Below are positions 10,901 to 21,307 of a DNA stretch of 64,000 bases, piece by piece. A program made the position numbers and the translations under genes. The stretch is taken from contig NC_134398.1 in assembly GCF_050003625.1 (NCBI RefSeq), forward strand, positions 86,863,983-86,927,982. Direction: 5' to 3'. This DNA comes from Haematobia irritans. Lineage: Eukaryota > Arthropoda > Insecta > Diptera > Muscidae. The notes beneath the pieces were generated by a model. That model saw only the letters and a program-made list of their open reading frames with translations. It searched no databases and was not told the DNA's origin. Every line of letters begins with the position of its first letter. Within the stretch, counting starts at the first letter, position 1.

Positions 10901-11851
10901 TGATACCATTTTGGTAGTACTTCTTCGGTTTTGCTTCAAAATAGGCCTCAGTTTCGGCGATCACCTCTTCATTGCAGCCAAATTTTTTCCCTGCGAGCAT
11001 CCAGATCTGGTGAATACGGTGGGTGGGGAAGCAATTCGAAGCCCAATTCATGAATTTTTGCCATCGTTCTCAATGACTTGTGGCACGGTGCGTTGTCTTG
11101 GTGGAACAACACTTTTTTCTTCTTCATATGGGGCCGTTTTGCCGCGATTTCGACCTTCAAACGCTCCAAAAATGCCATATAATAGTCACTGTTGATGGTT
11201 TTTCCCTTGTCAAGATAATCGATAAAAATTATTCCATGCGCATCCCAAAAAACAGAGGCCATTACTTTGCCAGCGGGCTTTTGAGTCTTTCCACGCTTCG
11301 GAGACGGTTCACCGGTCGCTGTCCACTCAGACGACTGTCGATTGGACTCAGGAGGGTAGTGATGGAGCCATGTTTCATCCATTGTCACATATCGACGGAA
11401 AAACTCGGGTGTATTACCAGTTAACAGCTGCAAACACCGCTCAGAATCATCAACACGTTGTTGTTTTTTGTCAAATATGAGCTCGCGCGGCACCCATTTT
11501 GCACAGAGCTTCCGCATATCCAAATATTGATGAATAATATGACCAACACGTTCCTTTGATATCTTTAAGGCCTCTGCTATCTCGATCAATTTCTTTTTAC
11601 GGTCATTCAAAATTATTTTGTGGATTTTTTTTGATGTTTTCGTCGGTAACCACCTCTTTCGGGCGTCTACTGTGTTCACCGTCCTCCGTGCTCATTTCAC
11701 CACGCTTGAATTTTGCATACCAATCAATTATTGTTGATTTTTCTGGGGCAGAGTCCGGAAACTCATTATCAAGCCAAGTTTTTGCTTCCACCGTATTTTT
11801 TCCCCTTCAGAAAACAGTATTTTATCAAAACACGAAATTCCTTTTTTCCAT
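10901..11851 (-). pseudogene. Himar1-type mariner transposase, inactivated
   Basis: The family cuts and pastes mariner DNA into TA sites. The start is the ATG at 11851 and the reading frame runs leftward. Recognisable blocks are WLDNEFPDSAPEKSTIIDWY (helix-turn-helix region), ILNDRKKKLIEIAEALKISK, TMDETWLHHY (first D), HQDNAPCH (second D) and PHPPYSPDL. Lesions: an A-run of 6 near the start gives an early frame break; a frame change occurs near 11620 after VVTDENIKK; and a deletion right after SPDL at about 10999 removes the third catalytic D of the DD34D triad and shifts frame. K is inserted after the GIK codons; the C-terminal LEGRYNR codons lie beyond it at about 8636-8656. Not functional. 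Confidence 0.9.
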
Positions 11852-12133
11852 TTTTTTCACAATAAGAAAAGTTGCTTCACAAAAGACGGTCTATCTCACA
11901 AACTAATTGACTTACTGACGTCAAATTTTGACACGAATCATTTGAAGGTTGGTACTATATAAAAATAATATGCATTTAATACTAGCGACGCCATCTATGT
12001 GTCAGACCGGGGACTTATCAGCCAACCTGTTACATGCCATTTTGGTTGAACTCGATTCAGTTTAGCTTCCAAAAATTGTTTATGAAATACAAGTTGTTAA
12101 AAAAATGTAACAAAACTTTTTATTTTATTCACT

Positions 12134-12358
12134 TTAACCCCATTTTCATAAAGCTCCGTTAGTGTTCCGTCAACTAATCAACTTTTAAACCGTATTATGG
12201 ACGAAGCTGCCATCTTGCATATATATTCCATATGCCAGTTAGGAACTTAACTGACGAAATTTTTTCAGTTAAAGTTAAGTGGAGAGAAGATATTTGCAAT
12301 TTACTTTCTGTTAACAGGCAGTTAAAACCTAACGGAGCTACATGAAAATGGACGTTAA
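12134..12358. mobile_element. TTAA-flanked MITE, family F copy 1 (piggyBac-like)
   Basis: TTAA occurs at 12134-12137 and 12355-12358. The inverted ends are CCCCATTTTCATAAAGCTCC and the complement of CGTCCATTTTCATGTAGCTC. A second copy at 25002-25222 is also bounded by TTAA. TTAA duplication and a C-rich terminus are piggyBac traits. It has no ORF and is non-autonomous. Confidence 0.7.
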
Positions 12359-12510
12359 TGTCATTTTTTTAATTATTTTAAATACATTCCAATTACTGAA
12401 TACAAAAATACAGAAAAAATAGTTCTTTAAATATAAAGTTTTAGCAGATATTAATACAAGGGCTTAATTGTGATAACCCCTAGCGGAAAAGTCGTATTTG
12501 ATGTCTATAG

Positions 12511-13867
12511 TCAGTATTTTGTGTGATCTCCGCATGCTTTTTTAACAGCTTTTATTCTTTTTGGCATACTTTTTACGAGTTTATCTAGCACTTCGTGGTG
12601 CAATAGTTAGCATGCCCGCCTTGCATACACAAGGTCGTGGGTTCGATTCCTGCTACGACCGAACACCAAAAAGTTTTTCAGCGGTGGATTATCCCACCTC
12701 AGTAATGCTGGTGACATTTCTAAGGGTTTCAAAGCTTCTCTAAGTGGTTTCACTAGAATGTGAAACGCCGTTCGGACTCGGCTATAAAAAGGAGGTCCCT
12801 TGTCATTGAGTTTAACATGGAATCGGGCAGCACTCAGTGATAAGAGAGAAGTTCACCACTGTGGTATCACAATGGAGTGAATAGTCTAAGTGAGCCTGAT
12901 ACATCGGGCTGCCACATAACCTAACCTAACCTAACCTAACCTAGCACTTCTGGATTAATATTTACCCAGGCTTCAATAGAACGGTCTCTACGTTCATCAA
13001 CGGTCTTAGGCGGATGCTTTTTAGCAAAAATCGTTCCTTTTAAAATTGACCAAATATGTTCGAATGGGATTATATCGGGCGATTGGGTAGGCCTATCGAA
13101 AAGCTTGATACCATTTTCTTCGAACCACTTTTTTGAATTTTTCGCAGTATGTTTAGGATCGTTATCCTGCATAAAGCTATCATTTTATCCTGGTTCCAAG
13201 TCAAATATGTCCAGACTTGGAAGATATGAGTCTTCAAGAATGGTGATATAGTCCGCAGCACACATTTTACCTCTTATTCGGCGAAGTACTCCAAGTTGGT
13301 TTCCACCAAAACAGCCCTCCAAATTTTAATGTTTGGCAAATATTTCGCTCTTTAACTCTAACGCTTTTATCCACCCATATCCACTGCCGTCCACCATAGC
13401 CAATTCGATTGATTATTGGCTCATCTGACCAAGTTACCCGCATCCAATCGTCTATTGTGAAGATTTCGTATTTCTTTGCAAAGTCCAGGCGTTTCTTCGG
13501 ATTTCGTCGGTCAATAGCGGATTTTTTGGCTTTGCCCTGGCTACTAAACCACTGGCTTTTAAGCTTCTACGAACAGTTTTGGTACTCACGTTTAAGTTAT
13601 GTTCCTCATTTAATATTTGCTTGACCTCAACAGCTGTATTTACTGCACCGGTAACGATTAATCGCTTAGCTTCGCGTCTATCAGCCGGCGAAAGTTTTTT
13701 TGGGCGACTTGCTGGATTATCAAATTATCCAAAATATTCTGATTTTTTATTTTATTTATAAATCCAACTGTTGTATTATATTTTTTAGCGATCTGTCGAT
13801 ATGGGGCTCCTTCTTTTAAATATTTTACAACATTCTGTCTCAAAAGAGTACCCTTGGCTTTTCCCAT
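12511..13867 (-). pseudogene. Tc1-family transposase, inactivated
   Basis: The start MGKAKGTLLRQ (13867) is followed by a helix-turn-helix region (APYRQIAKKYNTTVGFINKI). Next come VTWSDEP near 13430 (first D), QDNDPKHT near 13170 (second D) and SPDIIPFEHIW near 13070 (third residue E, 34 residues on: DD34E). After the SINE the frame continues LDKLVKSMPKRIK .. HTKY and stops at 12511. Without the SINE about 330 residues, normal for Tc1. Lesions are a frame break after RRLIDAK (~13665), a stop just before NDSFMQDND (~13190) and the SINE itself. Confidence 0.88.
12594..12940 (+). mobile_element. tRNA-derived SINE copy 1 with CCTAA tail
   Basis: 347 bp. The head is cgtggtgcaatagttagcatg (A-box-like) with GGTTCGATTCC (B-box). 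A body with ggactcggctataaaaagg and gaatcgggcagcactc follows, and the tail is repeated cctaa. The target duplication CTAGCACTT lies at 12585-12593 and 12941-12949. RNA polymerase III promoter boxes imply transcription like other tRNA SINEs, mobilised by a LINE not seen here. It interrupts the Tc1 transposase gene. Confidence 0.9.
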
Positions 13868-14228
13868 CGCAAAAAGAAACTAAATAGATAAGAAATCCAA
13901 AATGTTGATGAAAAATCTGTAAAAAGGTATCGTCTAAAAATTATTTTACTTACATTCTTAATCAAATCCACAAACAACAATTTAAGTTCATTGAAATTGT
14001 TAGAGAACATTAACACAGGGTCAATATTGTTCACATATATGGATTTACTGATAGATGAATATAAAACTAGAAGAAGAGTAAATTTCGAAACGAAATATGC
14101 CATATTATCACTAACTAGTCCCTTGACCATAGACAAAGTATTAGAGTTGCCAAGCCTCTATCTATGATGTATATTTTTTTGCATTAATGTTTTCTCTATA
14201 ATTTCGTGAACAATTTTGACCCTTACTG

Positions 14229-14700
14229 TATATCTTTCGCCTGATTTTCACTCATATGACCGCAGAGACAAAAATTTTACTCCGATTTACGTGAAAGTTT
14301 GCACTGGGAGTACAATTACTATTGTTACTACGCATGCCATATTTCGCTGAAATCAGTTCAGACAGTTCCAGCCTGGGGCATTAGCCGACATAAATTTTAA
14401 GTCTAACAAATTTTTTCCCGATCGAGTCAGCTTTAATTATATGTATATGGAAACATAATTCTTTATATATAGCACTCAACAAATTTGAAGGATTTGAGAT
14501 GGTATCGAAAATGTATAGTGGGGCAGAGTATATTATAGTCGGCCCGCCAGACCTAAGACTTAACTTACTTGTTCACAATAATTATAGTCCTTTCGGGATT
14601 ACATTAATAGCTCATTTAAAATTTCACGCTTTGGATTATTCATTTACAATTTGTTCATTTCTATTGGAGGTATGCGCGTGAGTAAAATTTCACTAACACT
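14229..14700 (-). repeat. Remaining head of D repeat and junction
   Basis: ctttcgcctgattttcactc and tttactccgatttacgtgaaag match the D module in reverse. Near 14520-14573 the D head appears reversed. No gene. Confidence 0.6.
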
Positions 14701-15115
14701 CACGCACGCACACGAAAGCAAAATGTTCATTCACGCACGACACGTGTGGTAGTCACTCACATTTACGAAATGCAACCCAGTACTCATGCACGAACTACTT
14801 TTAAAGATTCACGACAATTCACATGAATCACGACAAATTCACGAGACCTCCGACAGTTTCCAACCGGTAATGAGCACAGTTAACAAAATTCAAAAATAGA
14901 ATAATGTTCGACAGCTAAATTTATTTCAGTTAACAAACGAGTAAGAATTAAATCTTGTTTTTTCGTGAGCGTGTTTTTGCAGAAATTTTATTCACGCACG
15001 TTCATGAACCGATTTTATTTCTCACGCACGACATATTTGTTTCAGTCCCATTCACGAGCATTTTGTTCACGACTCACGTGATTCACGCGTGTCACGACAT
15101 TTTCGTGGGAAAATA
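14680..15115. repeat. CACG-rich degenerate simple repeat
   Basis: The motifs ttcacg, cacgcacg, cacgac and their complements recur very densely on both strands in two blocks, 14680-14870 and 14960-15110. A less repetitive spacer separates them, so the region could fold back on itself. No ORF is meaningful. It is a minisatellite-like stretch. Confidence 0.6.
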
Positions 15116-15129
15116 CAAAATGTTTCGAG

Positions 15130-15425
15130 CTTGGACTACTCAAACATACTATATTGTTTAGACCAATATCCTTTCAAACATATTATATATTAGAAGAAAT
15201 CAAAAATATAAATGTTTGGGCAATACTCAAAAATACGCTTGCTTGAACCAAAATGGGTTTGGGAGTATATGTTACAGAAGAGATTTGTTTCACACTACAT
15301 GTGGAACCACTTATAAATGTCACCAGCATTGAAACTGGGATTGAACCCACGACCATTTGTAGGTATAAGGCGGGCATTCCAACCATTGCTCTCATGCTTA
15401 AATATTTACATCAATTGTAAGGAAA
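15130..15425 (-). repeat. E-type fragment joined to antisense SINE head
   Basis: The sequence tatgttacagaagagattt and nearby aaacatattatat words are E-family in reverse. It is followed at 15315-15400 by an antisense SINE head (gattgaacccacgacc, aaggcgggcat). No gene. Confidence 0.5.
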
Positions 15426-15659
15426 ATTTAATTACTTTGAATTTTTCGTTTGTGATTGCCACTACTTATTTGCCTATGCATACCATTTGGATTATCGCTC
15501 TCTGTGATTTGGTGCTCTGCCATAGTTGTTCTACTTTTCAAGTTCTCAATGTCCGTGCATTGACCAATTTCATCTTTTGAATTTCCAATTGATCCACATT
15601 TTTGTAAAATTGGATATTTGGAACACATAGCTTTCGTTTCAATCAATTATGTCTACTTG

Positions 15660-17460
15660 TTCCCATACATCATTCCAATGAGCGGGGAGGGCTTACCTAC
15701 CACAAGATTGCTGGTGGTATGATGCCATTTCAAAGAGACTCCAAAAACGAACTACGAGAAAGGCCCATGGCGGCATTACATTTGCAATTCAATGGATTCT
15801 TGTTTATCATCCTTAACGTGATCTTATCGCAGCTGTTGACGACATTAACACTTCATATACCTCGGCCGTATAATATTCCATCGAATTATGATGTTGATGG
15901 TGATGATGCTGGTGTTTTGTATTCTATCACAGCAATAAACTTCTCGCAACAAATACACAACGCAGCAATATGAACTCCAAGAGAAAAAATGTGAAACGAG
16001 AGAAGAGATTTGAAACCACATTCACCCACACTGCTAATTCAGTCACATGGCAAAAGAGAATGAAATCATGAAAGCTTTCCTGTTGGTGGCGCTCACAAAA
16101 GCTCTGAAGCCACAGCTATTGGTTAGACTGCATGCTTGCGATGCTGTTCAGTCATCGCAGCTTCATCATATCGGACGGTTCTAAATTCGCATCATCCAAC
16201 GCAGACATCCAGCCAAAAGGATTTCATTTAGTTTACATTGTTGTTAGTGTTAGCCTTTTTGAGTTCATATTTGCCAAAAGTGTCTGCTTCAATAGCCTCT
16301 CCCCACTCGAATTGTAGTCGCACTCTTTCACTGCTCTGGACAGGTCAGAGATAAGTGGAGAATGGGATTCTCTTTTTGTTGTATGTTTGTTGTGAAATAA
16401 GAACGATTCTATTAAACACCCGGCCCCAAAAAAAGAGGTTTGCCGTACACGTTGGTTTCATCGCAAGGCCCACTCATTGTTGTGCTCGTTCGTTTCGTCG
16501 GCTGACTTATCTGTCAGTTGGTACGTCGGTGGTATCCGTGCGAGAGGGTTTGAGAGTGTGCGCGTGTGTGTGTGTTCGATGCCCTTTAATACAGTTTCAT
16601 TTTCCCGTCGGTTAATCATGAAAAATTCCAAAAGGAACTAAAGAGCCCTCCTTCCGCTCTTCTGCATCCAATGGAGTGTTTGTGCGCGTAAATATTTTTC
16701 CTTTTTTTATGGATAATCGATGTGAGACAGATTTGTCAGCTGCTGTTGTTGTTGTTGTTATGACAATTGAGTTGTGAATTGCAATCGAATGTGAAAAGAA
16801 GTGAATCGATAAGAGCGCTGAATGCCATAAAAGTAAATGTGCGTTACATCAAAAAAGAAACGTGAAGCCCACATTCATATACACATACACATATACAAAA
16901 ACCAAAAACACAAAGGCTTCTCAACAAATCGCAGCAAAACGTCATACGTACGCAAGTGATATTAAGCAACAAAAGGATTTTCCAATTACGCATCCTGTCA
17001 TCCATTCATATGGCTGTTATCCCCACTTGTGAGTAATTGTTAGGGGCGGGGGTCTAGTATAATTATTAGTGTTGTTGTCGTTGTTGTTTTTGCATCTATA
17101 CATTGCAAAGTGTCGTCTGATAAATGAGCATCGACATGTGCGTGAGTGTGTCGTGTGTGTGTGTGCGTACATTTTTGTGATTCATGAATTGTTTATGGTA
17201 GTGACATAACTCGGTCAGTTGGTCGTTGACATAACTTTGTCACATGTTACGCATAATTAATGATTATGACAAACGCACACACGCACCCATGCACAGACGA
17301 ATGTATTGCAATGCAATACGCACACTAGTCCACGCATCCGGTATATCCTGTAATGTGTAATATCAGTGGATTAACGCTTGGGGGCCTTTATGGAAGAGAC
17401 AATTTCATTAAAATTTCTCCCATGGATATTTTCATTAATGATGCGAAGATAAACTTTGTG
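15660..17460 (+). promoter_or_regulatory. Non-repeat block, possible promoter and 5' leader
   Basis: This is the longest stretch without any repeat recognised elsewhere in the window, and its GC and CpG content look higher. CTGTCAGTTGG near 16510 resembles a fly initiator (TCAGTY). Downstream sequence is leader-like, with GT and GTTGTT runs. An ATG at about 17011 opens MAVIPT and meets a GTGAGT donor at 17029. Taken together it could be the promoter and first exon of a plus-strand gene whose next exon lies beyond the repeats. This is inference; no protein is recognised. A 258 nt ORF at 16355 is not convincing. Confidence 0.25.
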
Positions 17461-17490
17461 AATTAAAGGGAATCACCTATAGCTAACGTT

Positions 17491-17890
17491 CACTCAAAAT
17501 AAAAGTGATTCCTATATGGCACTAAAGCCAATTTAATTCTATTTTTGTTCATAGAATTATTGTGATGTGAGACAGTTAGCTTGACTTTAATAAAATGTTA
17601 GTTAAATTAAGCAAAAAAAGGGAGAACAATTATACACAAATGAAGCATTTACTAAATTCGTATCTCCCTCTAAATAGTTCATGGATTTCGTATGATACTA
17701 AAGACATTTTTGCAATTTTAAACTCCAATTTGTTCATTCAAACTACGAAATTTTCTTTTACAATTGAAAAACATGAATTGCGTCAAATAAATTTTCTTGA
17801 ATTTGTCGAAAATTAGTTGCTTATTTTAGTGAAATACAATTTAGTTAAAATTTTCTAAACTTAACCTAAATTTTCCAAAATTGTAACTTC
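17491..17890 (+). mobile_element. B element copy 3, degraded
   Basis: Starts cactcaaaataaaagtgatt and follows the B consensus (cactaaagccaatttaa, tatgatactaaagacattttt, ttagttaaaattttctaa). The right terminus is lost. Confidence 0.65.
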
Positions 17891-18884
17891 TAGCACGTTT
17901 TTATAATGAACAATGGCAACAAAACATTTTTTGATTTGCCTTAAATTGGTACCACACTCAAAAAAGTGTGGTAACTTTATTTAAGTTTATGGATATTATC
18001 AGTGACTGCACAAATAAGTAATGCGGGATTGGCGTAGTTCGGTCGATACGACACTTTAAAATACCGAAACTATTTTTATGTCATAACCCCATCCCATAGC
18101 TTTCATTATTAATTTTTTTTGTCTATCAAAATATGTCAACTTAAGTGCCTACAAAAAAGCCGTAGATGACGCATGACCTGGCGGATCAGATTTTCGTTTT
18201 TATGAAGGAGCCAAAAATTGGGTCGATTCACGAATTGAGTCAAATGACAGGTCGTGTTTTCGCGGCTTTACGAGAAAAGTAGTGGCCAGCAATGGACAAT
18301 ACATTTATCAAAAATTTTATTTTGCAACAAATTGTCAAACCTTAAAATAGCTCGGTTTTAATTTTCACTTCCACAACGTTTTTGTTAAAAATTCCCAATA
18401 TGAGAAAGTTAATAGTTTTGTATTAGCCTGATATCAATGCAAGTTGGTTATTCGTCCAAAGTAATTACGTTTCCATGTCATTACAATTTTCATAAATGTT
18501 ATTACAATTTACAAATGCCCACAGTGCGAATATACACGCACAAAAACAAAACGTTTGGAAACCGGATATCGCAATCGTTTCTCTTTTGTTACAGTCTTTT
18601 TTTTATTTCTTCGAAAACTTCAAACATTTATCACAGGTCTAGTTAAGCCCACAAAGAGGGGACTGGAAATAAGTTATGTGGTCAGATGATTCGATATAAA
18701 AAAACATTACTGGTAATGACCTCAAAATATTACTGGTAATGACCTAGTAATGGCAAAGTCTCAAAAAACTGTTAAACATGGAGGGAGAACCCTCATGATA
18801 TGAAAAACTTGGCCGCTGGTTAATTAATTCGAAGAAACTCTGCATCAATTGCACCTTAAATTATATTCATTATAAAATAACTAT
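17890..18884. other. Unassigned sequence, no gene
   Basis: One CACTC..AAAAAGTG-like scrap lies at 17955. Otherwise I see no recognised repeat, no coding signal and no RNA gene. Confidence 0.4.
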
Positions 18885-19350
18885 AAACAGACGAAAACGA
18901 CCGTTTTTCATATATTTGGGTGTAAAAATTATATGTTTGAAACTCAAACTTTTTAACTGCAAGCATATAATGTTCATAAAATAGCATAAAATGTTTGTTA
19001 ATATGTTAAAACATATTATGTTTGGGACATAAAATGTTTGTAAATATAATATGCCTAGATGCAAATATATAATAATTTCGAAATAGTCTATAAACATATA
19101 TATGTTTAGAAAGAGAGACCTAGAGAGTATGCTGCAAGTAAAATAATGGAAGTAACCAATTGACGCCTTAAACATATATCCACATAAAGAAAATTTCATT
19201 AAAATATTTTTCTACCAGTATATGCCCTAAGGTGAAACATAATATGTTTGAATAATACAAACAATATTTTGTTTGGACCAATCCTGAAATATACTTGAAG
19301 CAAAATGTTTTGGGGTATATGTTACAGAAGCGATTTTTTTGAGGGTTTAC
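18885..19350 (-). mobile_element. E-short element (minus)
   Basis: The reverse complement begins aaaatcgcttctgtaacata and ends with the tttttc(a/g)tc terminus of the E group. It matches 24416-24879 (plus). It is about 460 bp and lacks the tRNA-like part found in E-long. Non-coding. Confidence 0.65.
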
Positions 19351-19549
19351 GCTAATGAAAACAGGTCCGAATTTATCACACAATTAAATATGAATTAAAC
19401 GATTTCAATACTGATTCGATGAAGCCAATCCAACTTATTTTAAACGAGAGCATGATTAACTTTGTCGAATGCTTTACAGAAATCAGTGTACATTGTATCT
19501 GTGTGAAAGCGATTTCTAAAAGCATCATTAACTAAACAAGTAAATTCTA

Positions 19550-20443
19550 CCCACAAAAAAAAAAAAAATAATTCTTTCCTCCCAAATGAAATTTTAGACA
19601 AACAAAGTTCGTTTCTCATTTGGTTTTCGCTGGAAGTGTATTTGGAAGAAAGGTATATACTCTTTGTGATAAACGTTTATTCTTTTCCAGGATGTAAAAA
19701 CAATTTCATAAAGACAAACTCAAAAAAAAACATTGTTTTCTTGCTAATTGCATTTCGCCTCACATCTTTCTCACATCCACGAGGTTTTTTAGTTCTTAAC
19801 ACCTTTTCCTGTAATACCAACAATGTAGAAGAAATTATACGATTTTATATATTTTTAAAAATTTTTTACCTTTCGCCTGGACGGAGAATCGAACCGCGGA
19901 CCATGCACTTTGTAAGCCAACACACTAACCACTGAGCTATGTACCTGTTATGGTCACCAATAGATAAATATCCATATAAGTTATATTTATATAGCATAGC
20001 TTGCGGCGCCCACGAACCGAATAAAGAAAGTTTATTTAACAGAAACAAACATTTAGTTTGGCACCGTGGAGCATGCCAAGGGATCGTGGGTTCGATCCCT
20101 GCTTCGACCAAAGTTTTTTGTTGTTTTTTGTTTTACATATATTCCAGATATGTTCGGAAGATTCCGAAAAAATGTTCAACATTACATTGTAGTATATTAA
20201 ATTTTGAACTGTAAAATGTGTCTTATTAAAGACCTAAAGTCAGAAAAGAACAGTGTTTGATATAAACCAAATGGACTGTGTTTTTGTTTCAAAAATAACT
20301 TTTTTTATTGAAAAAATAAAAAATTTTTAACAAACGAATTTTTTTGGTGATAAAAGTTTAAAATTTTCGAAGCAATTCAAAAAACTCTAACAAAAGAAAA
20401 ACGTTTTCGGTACACGTTTTCAAAACGTTTTTTTCTTTGCGTG
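19550..20443 (-). mobile_element. E3 element copy 1 (minus), TA-flanked, ~0.9 kb
   Basis: Bounded by TA at 19548-19549 and 20444-20445. The ends are CCCACAAAAAAA and the complement of CACGCAAAGAAAAAAACG. It contains the divergent tRNA-like pair (19870-19945 minus, about 20044-20110 plus). The plus copy at 56713-58155 is interrupted by a C element, and a truncated copy lies at 39540-41540. Confidence 0.7.
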
Positions 20444-20449
20444 TAAGAG

Positions 20450-20750
20450 GTTTGTTATAGTAGATCGCTTCTTTCTAAACCCATGGTGACTTGCAGATAA
20501 TAATGAAAAAATCTGATATGAAATAGAATTAGGTCAGATTTTTCCATCAGCTTGGGAATGGCACAAAGATTAGAAATACCTCGATACATTCGGACTGGAC
20601 GAAGGACGAAGTGAGCTTTGCCTATAATAAATTTTTTGTACAAGCATATCACTTTTCCTTTGCCAATGTGAAATCATAGACTTTAGTGCAGTTTGCAGGG
20701 TTTATTTTGTGTCTGCTTCCTCTTTCTTCATTTGTTTTGTTTGTTACTGT
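20450..20750. other. Unassigned sequence
   Basis: No repeat family and no coding signal recognised. Confidence 0.4.
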
Positions 20751-20757
20751 TCACAGA

Positions 20758-21251
20758 AAAAAATTCCATAGTTAAATTAACGCTAAATTTAACTCATTTT
20801 TATTGGAAAAAAAATTATTTGCTTGTAGTTAAATTTTATTATTTTTATCGAAATTTTCCACAGCTTAATGAAATCTTACTTTTTTTTAAGTATGTCTCAA
20901 AAATTTTACTAAACGTGAGTATAAAGTTCAATGACCGTACACATAAATTCAATATGAACTAAAACAAATGAAAATTTTAGTACGATTCCCAAAAATAGTA
21001 AGAATGAACAACTGTATGGTTAAAATGATCATGATTTGGCGCCAGTGATGTTCTACTTTACTTTTAGTTATTTTGTTCTTCTATGAGATGATGTAATTTC
21101 GTGAACTGCAGTTAAAAAGTACAACAGGGCATTAAAATTGCCTGGTTTTAACAACGCTTTGTGGAAATCTGAAAATGTGGAGTAAAATTTAGTCAATTTT
21201 CGTGCGTGGTAGTTCATTCTTCCTATAAAACAGTTCATTTTTTTTCGGTGT
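20758..21251. mobile_element. CACTG-tribe element, degraded, ~0.5 kb
   Basis: Opens cacagaaaaaaattcc and closes gttcattttttttcggtg; the ends are imperfect inverted repeats of the tribe type. The interior is AT-rich with tgaactaaaa phrases as in B and J. Non-coding. Confidence 0.45.
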
Positions 21252-21307
21252 TGGTTTCTTCCTCTTTTGTTTATATTTCAATACAAAATGTGACTTTTGG
21301 TAAAAAA

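Larger units (their letters stand above)
8547..12030 (-). mobile_element. Himar1-type (irritans subfamily) mariner, split by repeat K
   Basis: The termini ACAGGTTGGCTGATAAGTCC and the complementary GGACTTATCAGCCAACCTGT are near-identical inverted repeats, flanked by TA (8545-8546 and 12031-12032). This is the known Himar1/irritans terminus. The subterminal sequence (gcgacgccatctatgtg) is also characteristic. A 2.2 kb K repeat sits in it at about 8657-10900; without it the element would be ~1.24 kb, close to the family's ~1.3 kb. The target is the D repeat. Confidence 0.92.
12457..14228 (-). mobile_element. Tc1-like element, TA-flanked, split by a SINE
   Basis: The right end aattttgacccttactg is followed by TA (14229-14230); the left end caagggcttaattgtg is preceded by TA (12455-12456) and is a degraded inverse of the right end. 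It carries a DD34E transposase relic on the minus strand and a SINE at 12594-12940. Without the SINE it is ~1.4 kb. The host sequence is D repeat (tctttcgcctgattttcactc continues on the right). Confidence 0.85.
8213..14573 (-). mobile_element. D repeat (copy 2), minus orientation, split by several insertions
   Basis: The left end (tataccctgggtcacagtgg) matches the tail of the D repeat at 21308-22675. The right end (gtatattatagtcggcccg .. cttacttgttc) matches its head, both reversed. Own sequence is 8213-8546, parts of 12033-12456 and 14229-14573. Between lie a mariner (8547-12030), a TTAA MITE (12134-12358) and a Tc1 element (12457-14228). Each inserted element has recognisable target duplication, so one D copy received three independent hits, two of which were hit again. 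Confidence 0.7.

Noticed and set aside
10896..11906. Plus-strand frames of 99-116 codons
   Set aside because: Antisense shadows of the mariner transposase on the minus strand.
12915..12940. CCTAA runs as telomeric repeat
   Set aside because: They are the 3' tail of the SINE, bounded by its target duplication; similar at 31195 and probably 26393.
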